DNA of 48,170 nucleotides from Streptosporangium canum (GTDB taxonomy: Bacteria > Actinomycetota > Actinomycetes > Streptosporangiales > Streptosporangiaceae): the NCBI RefSeq assembly GCF_900113865.1, contig NZ_FOQY01000049.1, positions 1-48,170 of the forward strand. The letters are read 5' to 3'. A model generated the notes under the pieces. The model saw nothing but the letters and a program-made list of their open reading frames with translations, was not told the origin of the DNA and did not search any database. Each line of letters starts with the position of its first letter. Position 1 is the first letter of the stretch. The position numbers and the translations under genes were made by a program. Shown one piece after another: positions 9,759 through 18,011 of the stretch.

Positions 9759-11515
9759 CGCGCCGTCTCCTGTCGTGCGACCGCCGGCGGAGGCGGGGCC
9801 GAGGGCAGGAAGTCCTTGCCCACCAGCCGGCCGTCCCTGAAACACAGCCGGTAGAGGTCGCCGCGCCGCTCGGCGAACGGGTTGCGGTGCTTTCCGTAGT
9901 GGAGGCACTCGGCCCCGGCGGGCACCGGCGGGCCCGGCCTGCCCGCGGCGTCGGCCCGGGGCCGCGCGGGCAGCACCGCCTCGACCTCGGCTTGATCCTG
10001 CCCCACCCGCAGCCGGTCGAAATCAGTGGCCGGCAGGGCGGAGGCGACGGTGTCGTAGGCCATGAAACCGCTCACGGCCACCGCCGCCCCCGCGCAGGTC
10101 GCCAGGGCCGCGCCGATCGCCAGGGTGCGAGCGCGGCGCACCCGCCGCCGCGCCTCCCTCAGACGGGCCGCGGACGGCGACGGGATCCGGCTCCCCCCGG
10201 CCGGGTCCGGCACGTGCGGCAGCCGTACGGCCAGCTCGAAGCCGTCGCCGCGCCGTTCCGCCCGGAGGGTCCCGCCGCACAGGCGGACCCGTTCGGCCAG
10301 GCCGATCAGCCCGTACCCACCGCCCGCGATCAGACCCTCCCGCCGGTGCTCTCCTCTCGCGATCAGGCCCTCCCACCGGTGCTCCGCACACGGCGCCGAG
10401 CCTTCCCGCCCGTGGTCTCTCCCCGCGATCAGGTCCTCCCGCCCGCGGCCTCCCATGTGACCGGATGCCTGATGCGCGGATGGGGCGCCGTTGGTCACGG
10501 TCACCACCGTCTCGTCCGCCAGACGGTCAAGCCTGACCGTCACCGGGGCCCCGGCGGCGTGCTTGACCGCGTTGGTCAGCGCCTCCTGCACCACGCGGTG
10601 GACGGCGCGTTCCACCATCGGCGCGAGCCGGCTCCCCTCCCGCGCGTCCTCCTCCCGCAGCCCGTGCGCCTCGATCGGGACGCCGGAGGCCCTGGCGCGT
10701 TCCACTAGTTCCGCGACGCTCTCCCCGGGCAGGTCCGGCGAGGAGGGGAGCGCGTCGTCGCGCAGCACCTCGATGATCTCCTGGAGGCGTTCGGAGGCGA
10801 CGGTGACGGCCCTGCGGGCCTCGCCGGCCGCGTCGCGGTAGCGCGCGTCGAGGCCCGGCGCGACCTCGAGCCCGCCGATCCGCAGCGCGATCAGGCTCAG
10901 CTCGTGCCCGAGCAGGTCGTGCATGTCCCCGGCGATGCGGGTGCGCTCGCGCAGCCGGGCCTGGTCGGCGACGATCCGCTGCGCCCGCTCAAGCTGCTCG
11001 GCGCGCTCCCAGCCGGAGCGGGCCAGCTCCAGATGCTGGTGCCGTCCCCGCCCCGTCAGCCAGGGGACGGCCCCGAACAGGGCGACTCCCACGATCGCGA
11101 CGAACCCGGCCCCGAGGTCCCCGGTCAGGGCGGGCACGAGGAACGCCGTCAGGGCGGTGGCGCCGGCCAGCCCGAGCAGTCCGGGCCGGCTCCGTGTCAT
11201 CCGTACGCCCGCCAGGTAGCTCAGGACGACCGCCGCCGGGAGGAACGGGGCGAGGCCCAACGTCGTCTCCCCGCGCGAAACGACCGAGGCCGCCCACAAC
11301 GCCAGGGCGAGCAGCATCGAGGCCGGCGGGACGGACCGGCCGAGCGCCACCGCCCCGCCCACGACGAGCAGCCCCGCCGCCGTCTCCCACCCGGCGTACG
11401 CGTCCTCGGTGGAGGTGAGCCCCGCCCACAGCACGGGCAGGCACAGGGCCGACCACAGCAGGACGTTCGTGAGCACGTGGTACCGGCTGATCCAGTCAGC
11501 GACCGTCTTCCTCAT
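9755..11515 (-). CDS. Membrane sensor histidine kinase with C-terminal extra domain
   Basis: A 586-residue HisKA_3-type kinase. Several membrane segments fill residues ~15-150. The phospho-acceptor motif DMHDLLGHELSL (His near residue 198) follows, then the N-box (QEALTNAVKHA) and, much later, the G-box region (GYGLIGLAERV). Between them, where the ATP lid should be, lies a ~50-residue insert made of degenerate repeats. After the ATPase domain there is an unusual tail: a further membrane segment (ALATCAGAAVAVSGFMAY) and a ~90-residue domain with two cysteines that resembles small SmpA/BamE-like lipoprotein domains. It forms an operon with the response regulator. Confidence 0.9.
   Translation of the reverse strand: MRKTVADWISRYHVLTNVLLWSALCLPVLWAGLTSTEDAYAGWETAAGLLVVGGAVALGRSVPPASMLLALALWAASVVSRGETTLGLAPFLPAAVVLSYLAGVRMTRSRPGLLGLAGATALTAFLVPALTGDLGAGFVAIVGVALFGAVPWLTGRGRHQHLELARSGWERAEQLERAQRIVADQARLRERTRIAGDMHDLLGHELSLIALRIGGLEVAPGLDARYRDAAGEARRAVTVASERLQEIIEVLRDDALPSSPDLPGESVAELVERARASGVPIEAHGLREEDAREGSRLAPMVERAVHRVVQEALTNAVKHAAGAPVTVRLDRLADETVVTVTNGAPSAHQASGHMGGRGREDLIAGRDHGREGSAPCAEHRWEGLIARGEHRREGLIAGGGYGLIGLAERVRLCGGTLRAERRGDGFELAVRLPHVPDPAGGSRIPSPSAARLREARRRVRRARTLAIGAALATCAGAAVAVSGFMAYDTVASALPATDFDRLRVGQDQAEVEAVLPARPRADAAGRPGPPVPAGAECLHYGKHRNPFAERRGDLYRLCFRDGRLVGKDFLPSAPPPPAVARQETAR
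10324..10455. repeat. Degenerate ~33-bp tandem repeat inside sensor-kinase gene
   Basis: About four imperfect copies of a ~33-bp unit starting CGCGATCAG and containing CCTCCC. They encode repeated segments such as REGLIAG and WEGLIARGEH on the minus strand. The frame is kept. They lie between the N- and G-boxes of the ATPase domain. Confidence 0.8.
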
Positions 11516-11880
11516 CCGGTCGACGCTACCCAGCCGCAGGAGGTGACTCCACTGCCGAAAGTCAGGGGCGTCGCCATTCCGGAGCGCGGGTTGATGAGAT
11601 CGACGTCAACGCTGACGTGCCCGCATCGCGGATCCGGCGGAGATCCCATCCGGACGCGCCGCCGGCGACGCGACGACCGGGACCGACGGCGGGGTGAAGC
11701 CGTCGACCTCGAACGGCGGCTCCCACGCGGACGCACCCGGCCGAGCGCCCGTACCGGCACTGTGGACGCACTCGGCCGAGCGCCCGCACCGGCACTGTGG
11801 TCGTGGCCGTGGGGGAACTCCCGTCCTGCTCCGTTCGTCACTCCTCATGCGACTCCTCCGAGGCTGAAAGGCATCTCCCC
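11516..11880. other. 365-bp intergenic region with divergent promoters
   Basis: Lies between the sensor-kinase start (minus strand) and the AIM24-like gene (plus strand). No convincing coding sequence was found. It should hold both promoters and contains a 35-bp tandem repeat at 11731-11800. Confidence 0.5.
11731..11800. repeat. 35-bp tandem direct repeat
   Basis: Two adjacent 35-bp copies (11731-11765, 11766-11800) differing at two positions. Each starts ACGCAC and ends CACTGTGG. It sits 80 bases upstream of the AIM24-like start. Confidence 0.95.
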
Positions 11881-12549
11881 GTGCGTAGCTCGTTCTTCGG
11901 GAACCTGGACCAGGGCCAGTTCCCCGGCCATTTCGCTCTGCAGAACCCCAAGATGCTGCGGGTGCAGCTGAACGGAGAGGTGCTGGCGCGGCAGGGGTCG
12001 ATGGTCGCCTTCCAGGGACAGATGGACTTCGACTACGAGGGATCCGGCGGGGTCGGGCGGTTCCTGAAGAAGATGGTCACCGGTGAGGGCGCGCCGCTGA
12101 TGCGGGTGCGCGGGCAGGGCGCGCTCTTCGTGGCTAACAACGCCGACGACGTGCACCTGTTCTACCTGGAGAACGAGGCGATCACCGTCAACGGGACCAA
12201 CCTGCTGGCCTTCGACCCCCAGCTCACCTGGGACATCCAGCGGCTGCAGGGCGCGGGCATCGCCACCGGCGGCCTGTTCAACACCACCATCCAGGGCACC
12301 GGCTGGGTGGCGGTCACCGCGCACGGCGCGCCGGTGCTGCTCGACACCTCCTACGCGCCGACCTTCGCCGACAGCCAGTCCGCGGTGTGCTGGAGCGCCG
12401 GGCTGCGCGTGGGCGTCAACCGCACCCTCAAGGCGGGGGCGCTCATCGGCCGGGGGAGCGGCGAGGCCGCGCAGCTCGCCTTCCAGGGCCAGGGCTTCGT
12501 CCTGGTCCAGGCGAGCGAGGGCCCGATCATCCCGCAGACCGGCGGCTGA
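11881..12549 (+). CDS. AIM24 / TIGR00266-like protein
   Basis: A 222-residue beta-rich protein of the AIM24 family. It has the N-terminal MLRVQLNGEVLARQGSMVAFQG strand pairs and repeated glycine-rich turns typical of the double-layered beta-helix fold. Relatives are abundant in actinobacteria, often as adjacent paralogues, and their biochemical role is not established. The GTG at 11881 is chosen because AAAGG lies about 9 bases upstream; upstream extension of the frame has no family resemblance. It is monocistronic, followed by a strong hairpin. Confidence 0.88.
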   Translation: MRSSFFGNLDQGQFPGHFALQNPKMLRVQLNGEVLARQGSMVAFQGQMDFDYEGSGGVGRFLKKMVTGEGAPLMRVRGQGALFVANNADDVHLFYLENEAITVNGTNLLAFDPQLTWDIQRLQGAGIATGGLFNTTIQGTGWVAVTAHGAPVLLDTSYAPTFADSQSAVCWSAGLRVGVNRTLKAGALIGRGSGEAAQLAFQGQGFVLVQASEGPIIPQTGG

Positions 12550-12568
12550 ACCGGCCGGTGCCCGCGGG

Positions 12569-12602
12569 CCGTACGGCGGCTCCGCCCGGGGCCGCCGTAC
12601 GG
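12569..12602. terminator. Bidirectional terminator between convergent genes
   Basis: Perfect 12-bp arms CCGTACGGCGGC / GCCGCCGTACGG around a 10-base loop, between the convergent AIM24-like and flavin-reductase-fold genes. Confidence 0.8.
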
Positions 12603-12674
12603 GATGACACGGCGGGTCCGCCGCGCTCTCTCCCACCGCGTCCGCCCGGTGATCGGGTGACGTGGCACCAGAGG

Positions 12675-13151
12675 TCAGGCGGCCTGCCAGATCCTGCTAC
12701 GCAGGTCCATGCCGCGGATGACCTGGATACGCCAGGGGGTCAGGCGTAGGACGTGGAGCTTGGGGTCTGCCGGCGAGCGCCAGAAGTTGCCCAGGTTGTA
12801 GCCGGCTCCACGCGGGCTCGTCCTCTTGTACAGGTCCCACACGTGGCTCTTGACCGGCAGGTCGTCGACCCACGCGGCGACCGTGTCGATGGCGACGGAG
12901 TCGTTGCCCTGGGTCCAGTAGGAGAAGTTGGTGTGAGGGTTGTTGGCGATGTGCGCCGCCTTGACGGGTGTCCTGTAGGTGGCGAGCCAGCCGAGCGGGG
13001 TGCCGTCGACGTTCTCCCAGATGGGGATCAGAACCCTGGTCCTGGGCCGGTTCCTGGCGTCCACGGTGACCATCGTGGCGTAGACGATGGCGCCGACGAA
13101 CGCGTTGAACTCGCTCTCGATCGCGGCGAAGGACTTCACTTTCACAGCCAT
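12675..13151 (-). CDS. Pyridoxamine 5'-phosphate oxidase-fold protein
   Basis: A 158-residue split-barrel flavin-binding protein of the pyridoxamine-phosphate-oxidase superfamily. It shows VYATMVTVDARNRPRTRVL near the N-terminus (flavin-pocket strands) and the HIANNPHTNFSYW segment. Family members reduce F420, FMN or heme-linked substrates; the true activity is unknown. The ATG start at 13151 follows GGAGACACC. It is the last gene of a minus-strand operon behind the MFS transporter (gap 13 bp), under the LysR gene at 15229 by context. Confidence 0.83.
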   Translation of the reverse strand: MAVKVKSFAAIESEFNAFVGAIVYATMVTVDARNRPRTRVLIPIWENVDGTPLGWLATYRTPVKAAHIANNPHTNFSYWTQGNDSVAIDTVAAWVDDLPVKSHVWDLYKRTSPRGAGYNLGNFWRSPADPKLHVLRLTPWRIQVIRGMDLRSRIWQAA

Positions 13152-13164
13152 GGTGTCTCCAGGT

Positions 13165-14595
13165 TCAGGCGTGCTGCTCGATCGGGGTCTTGCTACGGCG
13201 TAGCCCGGAGGCGATGACGAGAGCGCCGAGGGCGGCGGCGACGATGGGCACGATCAACGCGACGCGGAAGCCGTCGAGTACGCCCTGCGGTGAGACGTCG
13301 CCTCCGGTCGCGGCGAGGCTGACGGCGGTCACGACCGCCAGTCCCAGTCCCGCGCCGAACTGGAAGGAGGTGTTCAGCAGCCCGCCGGCGAGCCCCTGCT
13401 CCTCCTCGGCGATCCCATCGGTGGCGGCGATGGTGAGCGGCCCGTAGACCAGTGCGAAGGCCGTTCCGAGCAGGATCATGGTGGGGAACATGGCCGCATA
13501 GGTCCAGTCCAGGCCGATCGGCTGGAACAGCACATAGGCCAGCAAGGCCAGCAGCAGCCCGCCGAAGATCACCCGGGCGTTGCCGAAGCGGTTGACCAGC
13601 CAGGGGGTCAGCGTCGGGGCGAGGACGGCGTCGATGCCGATGGCCAGCAGGGCCAGGCCCGTCTGGAGCGGCGACCACCCGCGCAGCTGCTGCAGGTAGA
13701 GCACGGCGATGAACTGGAAGGCGAAGAACGAGCCGGAGAACAGGATCGCGCCCAGGTTGGCGCGGACCAGCGCTCCCGAGCGGAAGATGCCCAGTCGCAC
13801 CAGGGGAGAACGCGACCGCCGCTCGATGGCCACGAAGGCGGCCAGCAGAGCCAGGCTCGCGGCCAGCAGGAGGAGCGTCTGCGCCCAGCCCACGTGAGCT
13901 GCCCTCTCGACGGCGAAGACGAGCAGCAGCACGGCGCCCGTGACGCTGACAGCGCCCGCGAAGTCGAAGCCCTGGGCGGGACGGTCGCTCCGCTCGTCCT
14001 TGGGCACCAGTGCGACGGCGGCGACGAGAATCGCCGCGGTCATCAGGACCGGGGCGAAGAACACCCATCGCCAGCTGATCGACGTCAGCAGGCCGCCGAC
14101 GACGAGCCCGAGGGAGAACCCGGCGGCAGCCGTACCGGCATAGACGAGAAGCGCCTTGTTGCGCAGCTTGCCCTCGGGGAAGCTCGTGGTGATGATGGAC
14201 AGGCCCGCGGGGGTGAGGAACGCCGCGGCTATGCCCTTGACCAGCCGGGACAGGATCAGGATCCAGCCCTCGCCGGCGAAGCCGCCCAGGCCGGAGAAGA
14301 CGAGGAAGACCGCCAGCCAGAACAGGAACATGCGTCTGCGCCCGAGCAGGTCGGCGGCTCGGCCGCCCATGAGCATGAAGCCGCCGTAGCCGAGCACGTA
14401 GGCGCTGACCACCCACTGCAGCTCACCGGTGGACATGGCCAGATCCGCCTGGATCGACGGCAGGGCCACGCCCATCATCGAGACGTCCACGCCTTCCAGG
14501 AAGATGGCGCCGCACAGGACGAGCAACATGCCCCATGCTCGCCCGCTCATGCGGTCGGTCTGTTGAAACATCAGGCTTTTCATTCCGTTCTTCAT
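13165..14595 (-). CDS. MFS drug transporter (DHA2, 14-TM type)
   Basis: A multidrug-efflux-like major facilitator. It has the first-helix motif FLEGVDVSMMGVALPSIQADL, the loop 2-3 motif GGRAADLLGRRRMF, and hydrophobic segments consistent with 14 helices over ~470 residues. The start is uncertain: several Met codons (14634, 14595, 14580) precede the first helix and none has a strong Shine-Dalgarno. 14595 is used. It sits between an AhpD-like gene and a flavin-binding-fold gene in one operon, which suggests export coupled to detoxification of an oxidant or quinone-like compound (inference). Confidence 0.88.
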   Translation of the reverse strand: MKNGMKSLMFQQTDRMSGRAWGMLLVLCGAIFLEGVDVSMMGVALPSIQADLAMSTGELQWVVSAYVLGYGGFMLMGGRAADLLGRRRMFLFWLAVFLVFSGLGGFAGEGWILILSRLVKGIAAAFLTPAGLSIITTSFPEGKLRNKALLVYAGTAAAGFSLGLVVGGLLTSISWRWVFFAPVLMTAAILVAAVALVPKDERSDRPAQGFDFAGAVSVTGAVLLLVFAVERAAHVGWAQTLLLLAASLALLAAFVAIERRSRSPLVRLGIFRSGALVRANLGAILFSGSFFAFQFIAVLYLQQLRGWSPLQTGLALLAIGIDAVLAPTLTPWLVNRFGNARVIFGGLLLALLAYVLFQPIGLDWTYAAMFPTMILLGTAFALVYGPLTIAATDGIAEEEQGLAGGLLNTSFQFGAGLGLAVVTAVSLAATGGDVSPQGVLDGFRVALIVPIVAAALGALVIASGLRRSKTPIEQHA

Positions 14596-14665
14596 TGACG
14601 CGAATTCGGGCAGCACGGATCGGCCGCGCGGCATTCGTGTTGTGAGGGGTAGGACAGGGGGAAGT

Positions 14666-15112
14666 TCAGCTCGGGGGATGCAGCCGAGCCGTCAGGCACA
14701 TGCGATCCAGTGCGTTGCAGAGGGAGATCGTCATGATGAGGTTGCCGAGGTTGTAGGGCCCGAGCAGCCGCTCGGCCTCGCCGTACTCCTCATCGGACAC
14801 ACTTTCGGACTGCAGCCAGGTCATGGATTCGGCCAAGGCCAGCGCGGCCCGTTCGGTCGCGGAGAACAACCGGGAGTCACGCCAGCCCGCCAGTTGGTGG
14901 AGCCGCTCCTGGGTGTCACCCAGGCGGAGGAGCTCCTTGGAGCGCCTGCCGAGGAAGTACGCGCACCCGTTGATCTGGGAGATGCGGATCCTCACCAGCT
15001 CCCGCAACCGGTCATCGATCAGCGCTTCCCGCTGCAACACGTCGTCGAGCTCGGTAATGATCTTGACGGCCTGTGGCGATACCGCGCTCAGAGCGATTCG
15101 CTCGTGATACAT
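14666..15112 (-). CDS. AhpD-like / carboxymuconolactone decarboxylase-fold protein
   Basis: A 148-residue all-helical AhpD-like protein. The family motif normally reads CxxC-xxx-H. Here it is INGCAYFLGRR, so Cys50 remains while the second cysteine is Phe53 and the histidine is Arg57. The peroxidase proton-relay is therefore missing and the protein cannot work as classical AhpD. It may have another role or be a sensor or scaffold. The ATG at 15112 is chosen because GAGGAGGG precedes it by 5 bases. It is the first gene of the operon, divergent from the LysR gene, with an operator between them. Confidence 0.85.
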   Translation of the reverse strand: MYHERIALSAVSPQAVKIITELDDVLQREALIDDRLRELVRIRISQINGCAYFLGRRSKELLRLGDTQERLHQLAGWRDSRLFSATERAALALAESMTWLQSESVSDEEYGEAERLLGPYNLGNLIMTISLCNALDRMCLTARLHPPS

Positions 15113-15187
15113 CGAGCCCTCCTCTGATTCCCGTTGGCTGGTCAAGCATCGATCACGCCATGACCTGGAACAACAGCGAAATGCTCA

Positions 15188-15216
15188 CCTATCGGTAAGG
15201 TGGCTTTACTGATAGG
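15188..15216. promoter_or_regulatory. LysR operator, near-perfect inverted repeat
   Basis: Arms CCTATCGGTAA and TTACTGATAGG match at 10 of 11 positions around a 7-bp centre. The repeat lies between the divergent LysR and AhpD-like genes and reaches the Shine-Dalgarno region of the LysR gene (start 15229). That placement suits autorepression plus control of the efflux operon. Confidence 0.75.
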
Positions 15217-15228
15217 AAGGCGTGCGAG

Positions 15229-16146
15229 ATGGACTGGCAGGAAATCGAGGCCTTCCTGACGCTGGCCGAGGAGCTGCACTTCGGCCGCACCGCGGAACGG
15301 CTGCACGTGTCACGGGCGCGGATAAGCCAACTGATCAAAGTCCTGGAACGGCGCGTCGGCGGCCCACTGTTCGATCGCACCAGTCGCCGGGTGACGCTGA
15401 CGCCCGTCGGGCAGCAGCTCCGCGAGGACCTGACACCCCATCACCGCGGTATTCACCAGGCGATCGCCAAAGCCGCCGACGCTGCGCGCGGCGTCGGCGG
15501 CGTCCTGCGCGTGGGGTTCTCCAGTCCGCTGGCCAGCGAGATGGTGATGAAGATCGTGAATGCCTTCCGTGTTCGCCATCCCGACTGCGAGGTTCAGATC
15601 CGCGAGGTCCACCTGTCGGACCCCTTCGGGCCTCTGCGCCGCGGTGAGCTGGACATCCAGCTCACCGAGTTCCCCGTCGACGAGCCCGACCTGACCGCGG
15701 GACCGGTCCTGATCACCGACCCCAAAGTCCTCGCCGTATCCAGTCGGCACCGTCTGGCGCACCGCGAGACGGTCAGTGTGGAAGACCTCGCCGACGAGCT
15801 CGTCCTGTTCATCTCCGGAATGCCAGACTATTTCGTGGATCAGTTGCTCCCGCCCTACAGCCCGAGCGGCAAGCCCATCCGCCGCTCACTCACCACCCGG
15901 TACTGGCAGGAACTTCTCACGCTCGTCAGCGCGGGCCAGGGGGTCACCTTGGCCGTAGCCCAGGGGGCGCGCTACTACCCCCGCCCCGACCTGGCCTACA
16001 TCCCCATCGAAGACGCCCCACCGCTGGAATACGGACTTCTCTGGCGTACGGCGGGTGCCACCGTCAGGTGCGGAGCCTTCACACAGACGGCACTCGACTG
16101 CGTCTCCGGACCGGCCGCACCGCGTCGGCGGAGACAGCTGCGGTGA
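15229..16146 (+). CDS. LysR-family transcriptional regulator
   Basis: A 305-residue LTTR. The N-terminal winged HTH (residues ~1-60: IEAFLTLAEELHFGRTAERL, SRARISQLIKVLE, GPLFDRTSR) is followed by a periplasmic-binding-like effector domain (from ~90, GGVLRVGFSS). It is transcribed away from the AhpD-like/MFS/flavin-fold operon, which it probably controls through the palindrome at 15188-15216. The effector is unknown. Confidence 0.93.
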   Translation: MDWQEIEAFLTLAEELHFGRTAERLHVSRARISQLIKVLERRVGGPLFDRTSRRVTLTPVGQQLREDLTPHHRGIHQAIAKAADAARGVGGVLRVGFSSPLASEMVMKIVNAFRVRHPDCEVQIREVHLSDPFGPLRRGELDIQLTEFPVDEPDLTAGPVLITDPKVLAVSSRHRLAHRETVSVEDLADELVLFISGMPDYFVDQLLPPYSPSGKPIRRSLTTRYWQELLTLVSAGQGVTLAVAQGARYYPRPDLAYIPIEDAPPLEYGLLWRTAGATVRCGAFTQTALDCVSGPAAPRRRRQLR

Positions 16147-16255
16147 CCGAGGCCTCCAGCTCGACGGTGAGAAGGAAAAGGGAGGTGCCGGCGCCTCGGC
16201 CTTCCCGCCGCCCCTGGTCAGCCCTCGACGTCGGTCTGCCGGTGCGGGGCGCCGA

Positions 16256-16339
16256 CTAACGGCGCAGCAGGCCGATGGCGAAGATGTAGATCAGGCCGAT
16301 CGCGACGACGGCGACGGTCGTGACGAACATGACGCGCAT
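16256..16339 (-). CDS. 27-residue single-pass membrane peptide, coupled to lipoprotein
   Basis: A tiny reading frame that starts at ATG 16339 immediately after the lipoprotein stop (TGAC-ATG). Its Shine-Dalgarno GGAGG lies within the last codons of that gene. The product is MRVMFVTTVA followed by VVAIGLIYIFAIGL and a terminal LRR: one membrane helix with a basic C-terminus (positive-inside, so N-out). Composition, coupling and signal quality support a real gene. Function unknown. Confidence 0.6.
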   Translation of the reverse strand: MRVMFVTTVAVVAIGLIYIFAIGLLRR

Positions 16340-16340
16340 G

Positions 16341-16724
16341 TCAGGCCTCCACTTCGCATCTGTACGGCAGGTCGCCGCGGGGCCGGCAGCCGGCGCCGCG
16401 CACCAGCCAGCCCTGCGGGAACCTGTGGAGGAAGACGGTGTCCCGCGTGAGCCGGACCTGGGCCTCGTCACCCCAGACCTCGGCGTCGCGCACCTGGCCG
16501 CCGGGCAGGTCGAGGACGGTCTCGGCGCACGTCTGACCCCCCGTCCGTAGGCTCTCGGCCGCCTCCGGTGTCAGCAGCGAGCACGCCTGGTCGCCATGCC
16601 GGTCGTGCACCGCCGTGTAGAACCGCGTCACCGCCTGCTCGGCGGGCCCCCTGTCCGAGGACGCGCAACCGACCGGTCCCATCGCCAGCGCTCCCAGAAC
16701 CACCAGCACGGTCGGAGTCTTCAT
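16341..16724 (-). CDS. Small lipoprotein, NTF2-like
   Basis: A 127-residue secreted lipoprotein with a signal peptide MKTPTVLVVLGALAMGPVGC whose lipobox (PVGC) places the lipidated Cys at residue 20. The mature part (AEQAVTRFYTAVHDRHGDQACSLLTPEAAESL) resembles the helix-rich start of NTF2/SnoaL-like extracytoplasmic domains, and four further cysteines may form disulphides. ATG 16724 is chosen because AGGAGG lies 4 bases upstream. It is translated together with the 27-residue membrane peptide behind it. Function unknown. Confidence 0.8.
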   Translation of the reverse strand: MKTPTVLVVLGALAMGPVGCASSDRGPAEQAVTRFYTAVHDRHGDQACSLLTPEAAESLRTGGQTCAETVLDLPGGQVRDAEVWGDEAQVRLTRDTVFLHRFPQGWLVRGAGCRPRGDLPYRCEVEA

Positions 16725-16776
16725 CGGCCTCCTGTTCCCCGCTCCCAACAGAATTCACCCGGCCGCGGACGGGAAG

Positions 16777-16800
16777 AGGAGCCCCGCCGGCGGGGCTCCT
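16777..16800. terminator. Terminator after glycosyltransferase gene
   Basis: Perfect 12-bp palindromic arms AGGAGCCCCGCC / GGCGGGGCTCCT without a loop, 40 bases beyond the stop of the minus-strand glycosyltransferase gene and ahead of the lipoprotein gene. Confidence 0.7.
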
Positions 16801-16839
16801 GGCTGTGGCGGGCCGCGCCGGTGGGACACCGCCGGCGCG

Positions 16840-17808
16840 TCAGCCTCCGGAGCCTCCGGCGCTCTGGGCGAGCACGCGATCCCAGTCGGACAGGAAGCGC
16901 CCGAGGCCGTAGCGCGAGAGCGCGGCGGCGCGTGCGGCCTTCCCCGCCTGCCGGGCCCGGGCCGGGTCGTCGACGAAGGTCCGCAGCGCGGCGGTGAGGG
17001 TGGTGAGGCGGGTCGAGATCACCCCCGCCTCCGGCGGCACCGCCTCGACGGCCTCCGTGGTGGCCAGCGCCACGACGGGCATGCCCAGCAGCATGGCCTC
17101 GATCAGGGAGAGCCCGAGCGAGGTCCACCGATAGGGGTGCAGGTAGACGCGCCGCCGGGCGAGCTCGGCGTGCATCGCCCGCTGGGGCAGGTCCTCGAAG
17201 GTCCCGAACGGGAAGCGGAGCCGGTGCGGCAGGCCGGTGACCTTCATGCCGAAGACGTCGAGCGGGGCGGCGGAGCCGAACCTCGGCAGCAGGTCGGTTC
17301 CGGCGACCCGCTCGCGCCGGATCGGCTCGTCGACCACGACGCCGGCCCTGGGGAGCTCACCCGTGTAGCGGTGGCCGGGGTCGACGACGCCGTGCTCGAC
17401 CACCTGGGTGGGCGCCCTGCCGGAGTCCCAGAACAGGTCGTTGAAGTGGGTCACGTGGATCAGCGGGATGTCGCCGCGTCCGGCCATCGGGTGCCGGGTG
17501 CCGGGGGCGTTCCCGGCCGGGGCGTTGTGCTCGACGTAGACGGCGGGCACGTCCCGGCCGGGGCGGCGGCCCAGCCAGCGCCGGACGAGATCCAGCTCCT
17601 GGGGGCGCTGCAGGACGACCAGGTCGACATCCTCGCCGCGGAGCCGGTTCCACGGGACCTCGCGCACGGTGGCGGGCCAGAGGTAGGTCCGGGCCCGGCC
17701 GCGTCCGTCGGGGCCCCGGCCGGGGACGAGGGGCACGAGATAGTCGTGGGCGCCGTGGACGAAGGACGTCGTCCAGGACCCGTGCACATGCCAGAGCAGG
17801 ATTCTCAT
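16840..17808 (-). CDS. Glycosyltransferase (GT4 type)
   Basis: A 322-residue GT-B glycosyltransferase. The N-terminal acceptor domain (MRILLWHVHGSW) is followed by the nucleotide-sugar domain, where LHPYRWTSLGLSLIEAMLLGMPVVAL (residues ~223-248) contains the E(x7)E-like signature region of GT4. It starts one base from the stop of the HAD remnant (TGATG), so the two were translationally coupled. It is likely part of a cell-surface polysaccharide or glycolipid pathway with the genes at 18196-22063. Confidence 0.85.
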   Translation of the reverse strand: MRILLWHVHGSWTTSFVHGAHDYLVPLVPGRGPDGRGRARTYLWPATVREVPWNRLRGEDVDLVVLQRPQELDLVRRWLGRRPGRDVPAVYVEHNAPAGNAPGTRHPMAGRGDIPLIHVTHFNDLFWDSGRAPTQVVEHGVVDPGHRYTGELPRAGVVVDEPIRRERVAGTDLLPRFGSAAPLDVFGMKVTGLPHRLRFPFGTFEDLPQRAMHAELARRRVYLHPYRWTSLGLSLIEAMLLGMPVVALATTEAVEAVPPEAGVISTRLTTLTAALRTFVDDPARARQAGKAARAAALSRYGLGRFLSDWDRVLAQSAGGSGG

Positions 17809-18011
17809 CAGCGGGCTCCGGCGTCCGGCCGGGTCCGGCTCCCGGTGCGGGCGGCCACGCCGAATGCCGCCGCCCGGCGGGTCCGGTCCGGCGCGCGGCG
17901 GGTTCCGGGCGCGGGTTCCACCCGGCCGGGATCGCGGTCGCGGGGGACGTTCACGATCAGCGTGCCGTCCCGGTCGAAAAGGACGGCGGCTGGATTGTCG
18001 CGGCTCGGCAC
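17808..18011 (-). pseudogene. GmhB-like HAD phosphatase, truncated
   Basis: A 67-residue product. Its first ~35 residues (AVLFDRDGTLIVNVP then DPGRVEPAPGTRRA) match the start of D,D-heptose-1,7-bisphosphate phosphatase-like HAD proteins and include the DxDGT nucleophile motif. The remaining ~120 residues, with HAD motifs II-IV, are missing and the C-terminus is unrelated arginine-rich sequence. The overlap with the glycosyltransferase start is kept. Confidence 0.65.
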
